This document shows, in pieces, positions 45,631 through 55,392 of a stretch of 64,000 nt of DNA. The notes beneath the pieces were generated by a model. The model was not told the DNA's origin and made no database searches. It saw nothing but the letters and a program-made list of their open reading frames with translations. Origin of the DNA: Oscarella lobularis (lineage: Eukaryota > Porifera > Homoscleromorpha > Homosclerophorida > Oscarellidae); contig NC_089181.1 of the NCBI RefSeq assembly GCF_947507565.1, positions 2,489,614 through 2,553,613 on the forward strand. The letters run 5' to 3'. Positions within the stretch are counted from its first letter, which is position 1, and each line of letters starts with the position of its first letter. The translations under genes were made by a program, and so were the position numbers.

Positions 45631-48475
45631 ATGCGCAAAGGAAAAAAAGAGAAGGTAGGCCGACGCCGCGACCCAGCGAGTCGTCGATCGCGAAGCGGAG
45701 CGCACCGCAAGCGAACGCGATGGGGGTGTGTTCTCAATCCAAAATGGCGACCTTAGTGCGCTTTCTCGTTCGCGCAGGCAACGGGCAAATCGGCGCAGGC
45801 GAACAAAGTTCCTGTCGTCAAGACCGACGATCATCCGCCGGCGGACGACGTGAGCGCGATCACGGGCCGGCGAGGCGTCTCGAGACGCCGCGTCCCCGCT
45901 TTCTCACTGTCTTCGTCTTTATCGTATCTCCTCTTTCCCTCTCCCCGTCCGTGCAGGCCCAGCGACCGCCCGTACCGAAAATTCACCAACCTCCTAATCC
46001 GCCTACGACGCCTGTCAACAAAATTAAATACGCGCTACCTCACATGAGAAAAGACAAAGGCGGTCGCGGCTCGTCGCGTTTCAACGTCAGTTCGCAGCGA
46101 GAACTACTGAAATTGCCCGCGCTCAAAGGTCTCTATTTCTCCTCCTCCTCTCTCCCTCCCTCCCCTCTCCCCTGCGAGAAACGATTCGATTTCTCTTCGT
46201 TCTTCTCCCCCTCTCTTCTCCCTCTAGACGCGGCGCCCGCCGATCGCGAAGATCTCTTTATTCAGAAGCTTCGCCAAGCGTGCGTTATCTTCGATTTTCT
46301 CAGCGATCCTCTCTCGGACTTGAAGTGGAAGGAAATCAAGCGTGCCGTTTTGAACGAGCTCGTCGAATGGGTCATGCATCAACGCGGCGTCATAACCGAA
46401 CCGATCTACGCCGAAATGGTGAAAATGGTAATGCACGCGCGAGAAAAATACGATGAAAGAAAAGAAGAAACGGGGAAATTTTTCTTTTCGCGCGCGCCTT
46501 TCTTTCTCTAGTTTGCGGCGAATACTTTTCGAACCCTTCCGCCACCGTCGAATCCGAGCGGTGCCGAGTTCGATCCAGAAGAAGACGAACCGACGTTAGA
46601 AGCGGCTTGGCCGCATTTGCAGGTAATGTATAGCGCGCGCGCACGTGGCCGCCGGCACTCTAAAAGTGTCCTCTTTCAGCTCGTCTACGAAGTGTTCCTG
46701 CGATTTTTGGAATCGTCCGACTTTCAGCCGAACACGGCGAAAAAGTTCATCGATCAGAAATTCGTTCTTCACCTACTGGAACTGTTCGACACCGAAGATC
46801 CGCGCGAGCGCGATTTTCTCAAGACAGTTCTCCATCGAATCTACGGAAAATTTCTCGGTCTTCGCGCCTACATTCGAAAGCACATAAACAACATTTTCTA
46901 CCGATTCATCTATGAAACGGAACGTCACAATGGAATTGCCGAATTGTTGGAAATATTGGGCAGGTAAAACGAGTGTCTGTCTATCAATACTTATTTAGAA
47001 TCAATAGTTTTTTGTGTGTGTAGTATTATCAACGGATTTGCGTTACCTTTGAAAGAAGAGCACAAGGTCTTTTTATTGAAAGTTCTAATTCCACTGCACA
47101 AGGCAAAGTCTCTTAGTGTCTATCATCCTCAGGTGGGGTCCCAACTACTTACAGTATCAACCATCAAAAATATTATCTTTCTTCTTCTTCTAGCTTGCCT
47201 ATTGTATTGTCCAGTTCCTTGAAAAGGATTTCAACTTGACAGAACCAGTACATAGATTATAGAGAAGATTTCATTATCTCTCTGCTAATCCCATCTTTTA
47301 GGTAGTAAAGGGTTTGCTGAAGTATTGGCCCAAGACACATAGTCCAAAAGAGGTAGGAAGAAATGTGTCTAGATCTTGATTTCCCTCCTCAACACATTGA
47401 CTCTCAAGGTCATGTTTCTAAATGAACTGGAAGAGATTTTGGACGTCATAGAACCGACTGAATTCGTCAAAGTTTTGGATCCTCTTTTTCGTCAACTGGC
47501 TCGCTGTGTATCAAGTCCTCACTTTCAGGTAGAATGAAATAGTTGATATATTATTATTCTACATTGTTCTCTCTCTCTCTAAGGTGGCTGAAAGGGCTCT
47601 TTACTATTGGAACAACGAGTACATAATGAATCTGATCAGCGACAATTCCGCGGAGATTTTACCAATCATGTTCAACGCTCTTTATAGGAACTCCAAGTCT
47701 CATTGGAATAAGTATGAGAATAAGACACTCGGTTTGATTTGTGAGAGAACGAAATGTGTGTGTAGGACTATTCACGGTTTGATATACAATGCACTAAAGC
47801 TATTTATGGAAATGAACCAGAAATTGTTCGATGAATGCACCAGTAAATTCAAAGCTGATAAAGCAATGTCAGTTAGATTATATTCCAGTTATGATATGTA
47901 CGTGAAAATGTGTGTGTGTGTTGTCTTTAGGGAGGCTCAGCGTGAGCAGGAGAGGCTGAAAGCATGGGAAAAAATGGCTCGCATGGCAGTCAAAAATCCG
48001 CAGGTAAATGAAATCGCACCTCCAGAGAGAGAGAGAGAACAAATAACCAATACTAATTTCCTTGTCATCTGAAGGCGTCCAGCTTCAATGGCGTTGCTGA
48101 CTTTGCCGCCGTAGAGTCATTGAAATCGTCCGTATCCGACGGTGATGAACCGGTAATTGACATGGAAAAGGAGCTTGCCACTGCGGGATCAGCGGCAGGG
48201 TCATCGGAAGCACCGGCATCGGCATCGGCACCGGCATCGGCACCGGCAGCGGCACCAGCATCAGCACCGGCACCGCCTTCAAGAACAGAGGTAAGAAAAC
48301 GCCGCAGATCTGTTAGCGTTCGTAACGAAGGACTCGTGGTTTCTTTTAGACGAAAAAAGCGGCGGATTTGCTGCGACGCAAGTCGTATCTTCCCGGCGAT
48401 TTCAAGACGAAGGAGGTGCTGGATAAATACAAGCGGGCCGCGGATCATCTAGACTCCGTACAAACCGAGAAATGA
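45631..48475 (+). CDS. PPP2R5D: PP2A regulatory subunit B56, gamma/delta-like
   Basis: Start ATG at 45631 (MRKGKKEK, exon 45631-45654), resembling the lysine-rich start of vertebrate PPP2R5D. It then joins [59 protein letters not shown] and the B56 core ([120 protein letters not shown]). The carboxy extension has an Ala/Pro/Ser repeat and ends [13 protein letters not shown] with KYKRAADHL, matching the delta tail. Several residues are identical to human delta over long blocks. An alternative upstream-most ATG at 45721 (MGVCSQSKM) is out of the preferred splice model. Confidence 0.93.
48208..48283 (+). repeat. GCACCG/GCATCG hexanucleotide coding repeat
   Basis: About twelve imperfect 6-bp units encode an Ala-Pro/Ala-Ser run in the C-terminal extension of the gamma/delta-like B56 subunit. 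Confidence 0.85.
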
Positions 48476-49012
48476 ACGTTTCTCGGACGTGTGCGCGAAG
48501 TCAGTGTCTCTTGATGTCGTCGTGTCCTTTTTTTGTCAGTCTTCTCCTTCTCCCTCTCCTCTTTATGGATGCCTGTCATCTCTCAGCGTGTAATAATCCG
48601 GGGGAAACGTAGTGTATCTATTTGAATTGCTACTGTGAGACGGACAGCGACAAATAGTCGCTCTTTTCTCCCCCTTCCCGCGCTCCATCCTTTGTTCACT
48701 TTTTTTCTTTATGCACGCCAGGAAGGAGGCCTAGGTTTCTACTTTGTGTTTGCCCCCCTCCCATTCCCCTTCCATCCCCATTTTTATATTGTGCCACATC
48801 TTCTGTCTACTCTGTACATTGCATGCTTGCTCTTCTTCTCTTTCGTCCTTTTTGTCTCCATTGCTGCATCGTGATAGCACTAGATGGGTGATATTTTGAT
48901 GGATTTGGTCTGTACTCATTCTTTTTTTCAAAAAATAGACGAATGTACGTGAAATTTGATACGGTAGCACGTGACCCGTCGCTCAGGTGAATCCTGCCAG
49001 GTGTGTGCTCGC
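48476..49012. other. 3' flank of B56 gamma/delta-like gene
   Basis: Pyrimidine-rich 3' UTR-like sequence (cttctccttctccctctcc, poly-T runs) followed by the promoter of a small gene. No coding segment was recognised. Confidence 0.5.
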
Positions 49013-49274
49013 ATGGATGAGAAGTCGAAGTCGGTTGCGCCTCCAACGACAAACGGCGACGAGGTACGACGACGCCTTGCAAGAGCGTCAACTCGAGACT
49101 CGAAGCCGCATTTAGGTCCTCGCGAATCCTCGAAACTTGCCTCGCAAGAAATCAACTCCCCAATCGCCCAACGACAAGACGATGAAAGCTCTCGCCAACT
49201 TCAGGTCACCGTCGAAGGAATTGACGTCGATCGACGAAGACGAAGACGACGACGACGGCGGCGAAGGCTCGTAG
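49013..49274 (+). CDS. Small unidentified protein, acidic C-terminus (69 aa)
   Basis: Not recognised. Exon 1 (49013-49063) encodes MDEKSKSVAPPTTNGDE. A GT-AG intron follows, then exon 2 (49116-49274) encodes VLANPRNLPRKKSTPQSPND, KTMKALANFRSPSKELTSID and a tail EDEDDDDGGEGS before TAG. The two exons sum to 210 nt in frame. The Lys/Arg-Ser-Pro stretches could be phosphorylation sites, but no domain is visible. Translation of exon 2 in the alternative frame gives an Arg run instead. Its reality rests on the clean splice and the compositional contrast, so confidence is moderate. It is convergent with MEA1. Confidence 0.5.
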
Positions 49275-49452
49275 CCGTCGTCGCGCGTCACTAAAAACCC
49301 TGAGGGTTCGTGTAGCGCGGCGTTAGAAGCAGACAGCCTCCCGAAAGCGAACGCTCTTGCACACGAAACACGCTACACTTTTATTCTTTCGGCTTCGCTG
49401 AAGCCATTTCCAAAAACAGACATTCTATAAAAAACTCTGCCCTAGCTCTGTG

Positions 49453-49945
49453 CTATTTTTTCGCGTCGGGCGGTCGCTTTTGCTGAACGAGGCTCTCCTT
49501 CAGCTGGCGTTTCCAAACTTCTTCGGGAACGACTTTGGCCCAAGGGGGCGTGGCCGACGCGGGCAAACAGAAGTTACTCATGGCATTTTTGATCAAATCG
49601 GCATGAGCTAGAGACATCGATCGCGTAATTATGCGAGTTCGTAAGAAACCGACCGTTCGACATGCCGCCTGACGTTTCTGCTTTCTTGTTATGACTAGCG
49701 TCGATTTTCTCCAGGTTTGGCTGTTCTTCTTCATCGCATCCGTCTTCCTCCTTTACGAGAAAGACTCTACGCGTCGTTACGATAAACTACACCGATTTTC
49801 TTCTAACATCGCGCCTGTCGTTCTCTTCCTGCTCGAGCGGAACGTATCCGGCCGCGAACGGCTCGCCGTCGTCTTCGTCGTCTTCATCGTCGTCGTCGTC
49901 TGTTTCCGAACTGCACGATTTGTCGTTTTCGATCTTAGAATCCAT
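49453..49945 (-). CDS. MEA1: Male-enhanced antigen 1 homologue
   Basis: Small acidic protein of unknown molecular function conserved across animals. Exon 1 (from 49945) encodes MDSKIENDKSCSSETDD, an Asp/Glu run and PFAAGYVPLEQEE, matching the GYSYQPL-type motif of human MEA1. An exon with EEDGCDEEEQPNLEKIDASH follows. The last exon encodes AHADLIKNAMSNFCLPASAT, PPWAKVVPEEVWKRQLKESL and ends PPDAKK. The H-x-x-L-I/V-K-x-x-M and P-x-W-A-K blocks are the family signature. The middle splice sites were placed to keep frame. It is divergent with TOMM20, with 63 bp between start codons. Confidence 0.85.
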
Positions 49946-50008
49946 GTTTTTTTCATACGAGTCCCGTACGTTCACGTGTTTATCGTTTCTTCTCTCTCCT
50001 TTCGCGTA
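49946..50008. promoter_or_regulatory. 63-bp bidirectional promoter, MEA1 / TOMM20
   Basis: The interval between divergent start codons is only 63 bp, so 5' UTRs must be very short or the transcripts overlap. Confidence 0.5.
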
Positions 50009-50678
50009 ATGACTGCTAAGGCGATTGCGCTCGGCGTCAGCGCTTGCGGAGTCGTTGGATTTCTTGGCTATTGCATCTATTTCGATCGAAAGAGACGAAG
50101 CGCACCAGACTTCAAGAAGAAACTCCACGAAAGTGAATCCTAGAACAGGATAGGCGTTTTTGCGTGGATATTTACACTTTTGATATAGGACGACAACAAG
50201 CCAAACAACAGAAAACGGAAGATGAAGCGGTACCGTAGAAAGCGAATGATGACGTCACGAGGAAAAAGAACTCGACCTCATTATACTATAGGATGGCTCA
50301 TTGCCCAACATGACAGATCCAGCTGCTATGCAAGAGTATTTCATGAAACAAGTGACAAAAGGAGAAGAAGCTCTGGCGGCTGGCAAGAAAATGATTTATT
50401 TTGTGTACAGTTTATTAATTAATTATAACTTTGTATGCAGGCGATGCGGAAAAGTGCGTAAATCATTTATTGCAGGCTATCCGCGTTTCTGGCAATCCAA
50501 CCCAGCTGCTCCAAATGTTTCAAGGCGCATTACCTCAGCCAGTATTCAAGCTCTTGATGCAACGCCTTCCAACCGTTCTTTCAGGACCTCCACGAGTAAG
50601 CAGTTTGCACCACTTTCCGTCTTATAAACTTCGTTATAGGAATCCGAGAAACAAGCTGCAGACGAAGACGTAGACTAA
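50009..50678 (+). CDS. TOMM20: Mitochondrial import receptor subunit TOM20
   Basis: Outer-membrane receptor that binds amphipathic presequences. Five exons (50009-50132, 50189-50229, 50292-50382, 50441-50595, 50640-50678) sum to 450 nt, giving 149 aa (human 145). The N-terminal anchor is ALGVSACGVVGFLGYCIYFD followed by RKRRSAPDFKKKL and RRQQAKQQK. The receptor domain has DPAAMQEYFMKQVTKGEEAL, AAGDAEKCVNHLLQAIRVSG, PTQLLQMFQGALPQPVFKLL and QRLPTVLSG, and the end is acidic (ADEDVD). The intron after 50382 must start with GC (gcaaga) to keep the conserved reading frame. Downstream is ACOT8, 66 bp away on the same strand. Confidence 0.95.
50383..50440 (+). other. GC-AG intron in TOMM20
   Basis: Exon GCGGCTG is followed by gcaagaaa, and the intron ends atgcag. 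Only this donor keeps the frame LAAG|DAEKCVNHL that matches TOM20. The nearest GT donor (gtacag) changes frame. Confidence 0.8.
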
Positions 50679-50744
50679 AAAAATATGGGTAACTGTGCTT
50701 TATCCGGGTAGACTATTCGATTTTTATCCGGGGACGACGAACCA

Positions 50745-51587
50745 ATGGCAGAAGCAGAGCGTTCCTTCGTCAAAACCGTCTTCCGACTGGAGGAAATCGA
50801 CAAGGACCTCTTTCGCGGCGATCACATGCGAAGTGTGTCCATGACGAGAGTATTCGGCGGGCAAATCGCCTCTCAAGCGCTCGTCGCGGCTCAATGCACG
50901 GTCTCCAACGAACAAACCGTCCACTCGCTCCACACCTACTTCCTACGTCCCGGCGACCTCAGCGTACCGATACTCTATCGCGTAACGCATCTGCGCGACG
51001 GGCGCAGTTTCGCGAGTCGTTCCGTAGAAGCGATTCAACGCGGTCGTTTCATCGCGCACGTCGTTCTCTCGTTTCAAACGCCCGAAATCTCGTCGTCGTC
51101 GATCGTACACCAGGTCCCCATGCCGCGCGCGCCCGATCCCGACACCCTCGAAGCGATGATCGATCCGTTTCGCGTACGCGGCTTCGGCGTTTCCGAATCG
51201 AACGATTCCCTTCCGTCGTTCGAATTTCGCGACGCGACGAATTTCGCCGAATGGGCGGCGACGAGACGCGTGTGGCTCAAAGCCGTTAACGCGTCGTTCG
51301 ACAATTCGATTTTTCATTCGGCGCTTTTGGCTCTCATATCCGACTCGTTTTTCATATCCGCCGCCTTGCGCACCCATTCGTCGTTTCAATTCGGCATGGC
51401 GACGTCACTCGATCATTCCATATATTTTCACTCGACGTCGGTTCGAGCCGACGACTGGATTCTGTTTGACGTCGAGAGTTCGAGAGCGAGTAACAATAGG
51501 GCTTTGGGAACGGGTCGATTGTATGCTCGAGACGGGACTCTAATAATGACGGCAGTACAAGAAGCTCTCATAAGGCCTAAACTCTAA
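50745..51587 (+). CDS. ACOT8: Peroxisomal acyl-CoA thioesterase 8 (intronless)
   Basis: Hydrolyses acyl-CoAs in peroxisomes; TesB-type double hotdog fold. A single exon encodes 280 aa (human 319). Blocks include MTRVFGGQIASQALVAAQCT, VHSLHTYFLRPGDLSVPILY, HLRDGRSFASRSVEAIQRGR, LALISDSFFISAALRTH, ATSLDHSIYFHSTSVRADDW and a catalytic-type Gln in TAVQEALIRPKL. The protein ends in PKL, close to the SKL signal of human ACOT8 and a plausible PTS1. There are no introns, unlike most neighbours. It starts 66 bp after the TOMM20 stop codon. Confidence 0.95.
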   Translation: MAEAERSFVKTVFRLEEIDKDLFRGDHMRSVSMTRVFGGQIASQALVAAQCTVSNEQTVHSLHTYFLRPGDLSVPILYRVTHLRDGRSFASRSVEAIQRGRFIAHVVLSFQTPEISSSSIVHQVPMPRAPDPDTLEAMIDPFRVRGFGVSESNDSLPSFEFRDATNFAEWAATRRVWLKAVNASFDNSIFHSALLALISDSFFISAALRTHSSFQFGMATSLDHSIYFHSTSVRADDWILFDVESSRASNNRALGTGRLYARDGTLIMTAVQEALIRPKL

Positions 51588-51687
51588 TTTAATTTGCTCA
51601 TTGCGAACGGTTATTAGAAAACCTTTATATGTACAGTAATGTAATTGACTGTTGTGGGGGAGCTGCTTCGGCGCACGTGCTTCTGAA

Positions 51688-53518
51688 ATGTCCGAGTCGC
51701 ACCCTCTCATCGAAAGCGACAAAGCTCAAATTCGGCGAAATCGTCGTGCTGCGGCGGCCGAAGACACGACCGTTTTTGCCGGCTCCGACTCGCCTGTTCC
51801 ACCTGCTCTTGGAAAGCGGAAGCAACCGCGTCGACAACGCCGTGACGTTGCCGCTGATCGTTCTTCAACGACGACGAAGATAACGCGACGTCGCGACACG
51901 TTTCGACCCTATTTTATTGTCGTCGTCACGCTTCTCCAAGTTGGGCTCTTCATCTACGAAATGGTGACGTCAGACCTCGCTCCCATATCGTTTACGCCGA
52001 AAACGGGCGAACTCGCTTCGGTTCCGTCATTCGGAAGTTCTCAGAACATAACAGTCGAAAAGAACGTCACGTCCAATTGGTTTATTGGCCCCGATCCCAC
52101 CTATTTGGTTCACACTGGAGCAAAATTTACCTTGGTAAGTACCGCCTTCGTCTCGTGACATTGGTTGCGCCACACATATTCTTACAGTGTATGAGAGAGG
52201 ATACTGGCCTTGTATTGCGTCTACTCGCCGACGGAGAAAAGGAAAAAACGCTGAGGTGTTGCCAATTGAAGGACGGGTCAAATACGTGTGGAATGGTAAC
52301 ACCGCAACAGTGTGAAGAGTGCGAAAAATAAATCCTAAGTTTTCTAAGTAACGCCCGTCTTTCAGCTTCTCTCCTAGTGGTGAAATATTAGGCGGAGCAT
52401 CGCAGTGTTCCGACATTAATCCAGTGTGTTCGGGAGGCATTCCATTGCGGCCATGCTGCATTGGACTCGATGCGGGATGCCGACTAACGTCGAAAGCAGA
52501 ATGCGATTTTCTTGTCGGCTATTGGCACGAGGATCAGGTAATAGTAAAGTTGAAATTTGGTTTGCCTATATCTTGTGTGTTGTCTTAGGTGCTCTGTCGC
52601 GATGTGAACTGCCTTGGTGACATATGTAAAGTCAGCGCCTTCAAAGATACGGTTGATAGTCCGCAGGAGGCTGATCAATGGTATCGATTAATTGTGGCTA
52701 TATTTCTCCACACCGGTAATATAAGGTTATGTCAGTTTCGGTCATAATAATAACGTTGTGTGAATAAGGGGTTGTTCATATTGTTTTGGTGCTTATATTT
52801 CAGCTGTGGCTTGGAATCACATTAGAACGCCAGTATGGGTGAGTGAATCCCTCTGACATCATTGCTTAGGACTATTTTGCTATTGAAGGTGGTTAGCTGT
52901 TGGTATTATCTATCTGACAAGTGGCATTGGTGGCTACGTTATCAGTGGCATTTTCGATCCGGATGCTCAATCAGTATAAATCGGTTTTACCTTAGATTGA
53001 TCTCATTATCTCTAAGTTTCCCAGGTTGGCGCGTCCGGTGCTCTGCTCGGACTGCTCGGCATGAAATTCGTCAATCTTTTCATGTCTTGGAGCGAGGAAA
53101 AGAATCCGTGCTGTCAGCTAATTAATCTCTTTTTTGATACGGCCCTCGCTTTAGGTAAGATAAATAGTTTTCTCTATAGCGCTATTCTCCTTTCTTTGTA
53201 GCCATTGGAACTACGCCGTACGTGGACAATTTCGCTCACGTTGGAGGATTCGTATTTGGCCTTCTCACGTCATTTCTCTTCGTGCCCTTTGTGAAGTATC
53301 GTCGACCTCAGAATGCTCGAAAGCAACGAAGCTGCGCCTGCGTCTTCTGTCTAATCTTTATTTTTCTGCCGCTTCTCTTCTGCCTCTTCTTCATGAGCTT
53401 CGTCATATTCTACCACACGCAGAACACGGACTTCTGCTCGTGGTGCCACTACATCAACTGCGTTCCCTACGTGACGAATTTCTGCGAGGAAGGCTTCACA
53501 AGTCTCGTTCCAACGTAA
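51688..53518 (+). CDS. iRhom-type rhomboid with Ser-His active site retained
   Basis: Polytopic membrane protein. A basic cytosolic tail (MSESHPLIESDKAQIRRNRR) precedes the first membrane span (YFIVVVTLLQVGLFIYEMV). A large Cys-rich lumenal loop follows, with CCIGLDAGCRLTSKAECDFL and GYWHEDQVLCRDVNCLGDIC, as in the iRhom homology domain. The core has QWYRLIVAIFLHTG, VVHIVLVLIFQLWLG, YLTSGIGGYVISGIF, GASGALLGLLGMKF (catalytic-type Ser at 53034-53036) and DNFAHVGGFVFGLL (His at 53237-53239). It ends WCHYINCVPYVTNFCEEGF, which matches the animal iRhom C-terminus. Vertebrate and fly iRhoms have a Pro-containing GPxG in place of GxSG and are inactive. Here the dyad is intact, so this may be a protease. 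The gene name is withheld because it fits neither RHBDL nor RHBDF cleanly. Confidence 0.88.
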
Positions 53519-53582
53519 AAAAAAAAACGACGAGCAAGATCACAACTGTCATTTTTGGAGTCAAAATTATATACTACACCTC

Positions 53583-54119
53583 TTACAACAGCACCTCAAA
53601 AATGAATTTTAATATGACGATTAGCGTTTCTACAAAAGAACTGCTACCAGTACTTTCTTCGTTTCCATGACTACTAGCGACGACGTTCTCAGCGGAGCCG
53701 AGAACCTCATTTACTTCATCCACAGTCAAAAGACCGGCAAGCACGCTTAGCTGGTAGCTCGTCTCCGAATAGACCACGTGACCCAGAACACCGATCACAA
53801 TCGGCGTCTTCAGCGAACCCACTTCGACGACGACGACCTCGCGCCCGTACGTCGCCGACGACATGTTGTAAGAGAGATCGCGATAGTGCGGTTTGCGATC
53901 GTCTTCGGCGATGTAGAGATCGGCGTCGCCGGTCAGCGTGTCGACGACGATTGTTACGTCGAATTTCGGCGTGATCGGATAGTAGGCGAAATTGTCGCCG
54001 CTCACGCGACCGCGAAGCGTTTGAAGCAGGGATTTGCGCTCGATCGAGTCGGCCAAAGCCGATAGATGCGTGCAATCGAGTAGGGAGACGACGAGAACGA
54101 AGGCGAAGGCGACGATCAT
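53583..54119 (-). CDS. C6orf120: C6orf120-like secreted protein (UPF0669)
   Basis: Single-exon 178-aa protein with a signal sequence (MIVAFAFVLVVSLLDC). The beta-rich domain carries DTLTGDADLYIAEDDRKPHY, MSSATYGREVVVVEVGS, PIVIGVLGHVVYSETSYQLS and the C-terminal hydrophobic helix ETLIVILKFIFEVLL. The DADLY motif, the ATxG Cys/Tyr motif, the IGVxGH motif and the ILK-E-L end match vertebrate C6orf120, a secreted protein of poorly known role linked to T-cell apoptosis in human work. It is divergent with HMBS (163 bp between starts) and convergent with the rhomboid (64 bp). Confidence 0.87.
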   Translation of the reverse strand: MIVAFAFVLVVSLLDCTHLSALADSIERKSLLQTLRGRVSGDNFAYYPITPKFDVTIVVDTLTGDADLYIAEDDRKPHYRDLSYNMSSATYGREVVVVEVGSLKTPIVIGVLGHVVYSETSYQLSVLAGLLTVDEVNEVLGSAENVVASSHGNEESTGSSSFVETLIVILKFIFEVLL

Positions 54120-54282
54120 TCGTAGAGGTCTCTTTTCGTGGAGTACTCACTCAAGTAGCCAGCACGGTATGCTCGCTGATGAATTCCTGACGATGAGAAT
54201 TGTTGTCTCGCTTCTGGAGTCGTTTGGCTCAAAACTAGATTTCAGAAAATCCCGGACGCGTTCTTTTGTTTCCCGGAGGTTC

Positions 54283-55335
54283 ATGGCCGATCGACGTCGT
54301 GACATTGTCGTGGGATCGCGCAAGAGCGAACTGGCGATGATCCAGTCGCGAACGATTATCGCCGCGCTCGAACGACTCGACCCGACCCGCCGATTCACCT
54401 TGACGGGCATTTCGACGACGGGCGATCGCGTTCTCGACGTCGCCTTGTCGAAAATCGGCGAAAAGAGCCTCTTCACCAAAGAACTCGAAGTCGCGCTCGC
54501 CGACAGGCGCGTCGACATCGTCGTCCACTCGCTCAAAGATCTCCCGACCCTTCTTCCGCCCGGCATGACGATCGGCGCCGTCCATCGACGCGACGATCCG
54601 CGCGACGCCGTCGTCGTGCGTCCCGATCACGCACGTGCCGATCGACGCACCCTAGCCGCGTTGCCACGCGACGCGACGATTGGCACGTCGTCGTTGCGTC
54701 GAATCGCGCAACTGCGCCACGCCTACCCGCATTTGACGTTTTCCGACGTGCGCGGCAATTTGAACACGCGCCTGCGTAAATTAGACGACGGCGTCGCGTA
54801 CGACGCGCTCGTGCTCGCCGTTTCCGGATTGGAACGCATGGGTTGGAGTGAGCGTATCAGTCAGACGTTGGATGTCGATTCGTGTCTCTATGCCGTTAGC
54901 CAGGGCGCGTTGGCCGTCGAGACGCGTTCGGATGATCACGATATATTGAACTTATTAGCTTCGTTGAATTGCGTGGAGACGGCAATTGGCTGTGCCGCCG
55001 AGCGAGCCTTTTTGAGGAAGTTAGAGGGCGGGTGCAGCGTTCCTGTCGGCGTGAGCACGTCGCTTGACGAGAATGGGCAAAAATTGACAATGCATGGCAT
55101 TGTGTGCAGTCTGGATGGATCAGAACGTGTGAAGAGCTGTCTCGGCGTCGATTTACCTGCCATCGACTCAAGTGCAAAGGAGCTATGCGAAACAGGCGGC
55201 ATGTCTGTGACCAAAGGCAGTTTAGCTGCTATTCAAAAATCCGAACAGCTGGGTGAAGAATTGGCTGCCTGTTTACTGGGGCTAGGGGCTGGACCTATTC
55301 TTGTAGCGGCTCGTGCAGCCACTGAAAAGAACTAG
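54283..55335 (+). CDS. HMBS: Hydroxymethylbilane synthase (porphobilinogen deaminase), intronless
   Basis: Polymerises four porphobilinogens to hydroxymethylbilane in haem synthesis. A single exon of 350 aa (human 361) starts at MADRRRDIVVGSRKSELAMI. Landmarks are GEKSLFTKELEVALADRRVD, the catalytic Asp in IVVHSLKDLPTLLPPGM, GTSSLRRIAQLRHAYPHL, VRGNLNTRLRKLDDG, YAVSQGALAVETRSDDHD and EGGCSVPVGV with the Cys that anchors the dipyrromethane cofactor. The open frame extends upstream to 54034 with other Met codons (54175, 54199), which could give a longer N-terminus. The catalytic set is complete. Together with ABCB10, the window holds two haem-related genes about 26 kb apart; this is probably coincidence. 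Confidence 0.96.
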   Translation: MADRRRDIVVGSRKSELAMIQSRTIIAALERLDPTRRFTLTGISTTGDRVLDVALSKIGEKSLFTKELEVALADRRVDIVVHSLKDLPTLLPPGMTIGAVHRRDDPRDAVVVRPDHARADRRTLAALPRDATIGTSSLRRIAQLRHAYPHLTFSDVRGNLNTRLRKLDDGVAYDALVLAVSGLERMGWSERISQTLDVDSCLYAVSQGALAVETRSDDHDILNLLASLNCVETAIGCAAERAFLRKLEGGCSVPVGVSTSLDENGQKLTMHGIVCSLDGSERVKSCLGVDLPAIDSSAKELCETGGMSVTKGSLAAIQKSEQLGEELAACLLGLGAGPILVAARAATEKN

Positions 55336-55392
55336 TCAATAGTGTCTGTGTCTCTCCACGTTTTGTTTAGTTTTAGCGTGCGCTAGTGCGAA

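Noticed and set aside
45720-45830. Start of the second B56 gene at [11 protein letters not shown]
   Set aside because: The exon MRKGKKEK at 45631 with a gtaggc donor joins in frame and resembles the known lysine-rich start; the 45720 frame gives no conserved sequence.
48208-48283. Hexanucleotide repeat as a non-coding minisatellite
   Set aside because: It is in frame within the B56 gamma/delta-like C-terminal extension (Ala-Pro/Ala-Ser) and is followed by conserved coding sequence.
54034-54282. Upstream extension of HMBS
   Set aside because: The frame is open on the strand opposite to the C6orf120-like coding exon and has no leader-like features; the ATG at 54283 aligns with the family start.
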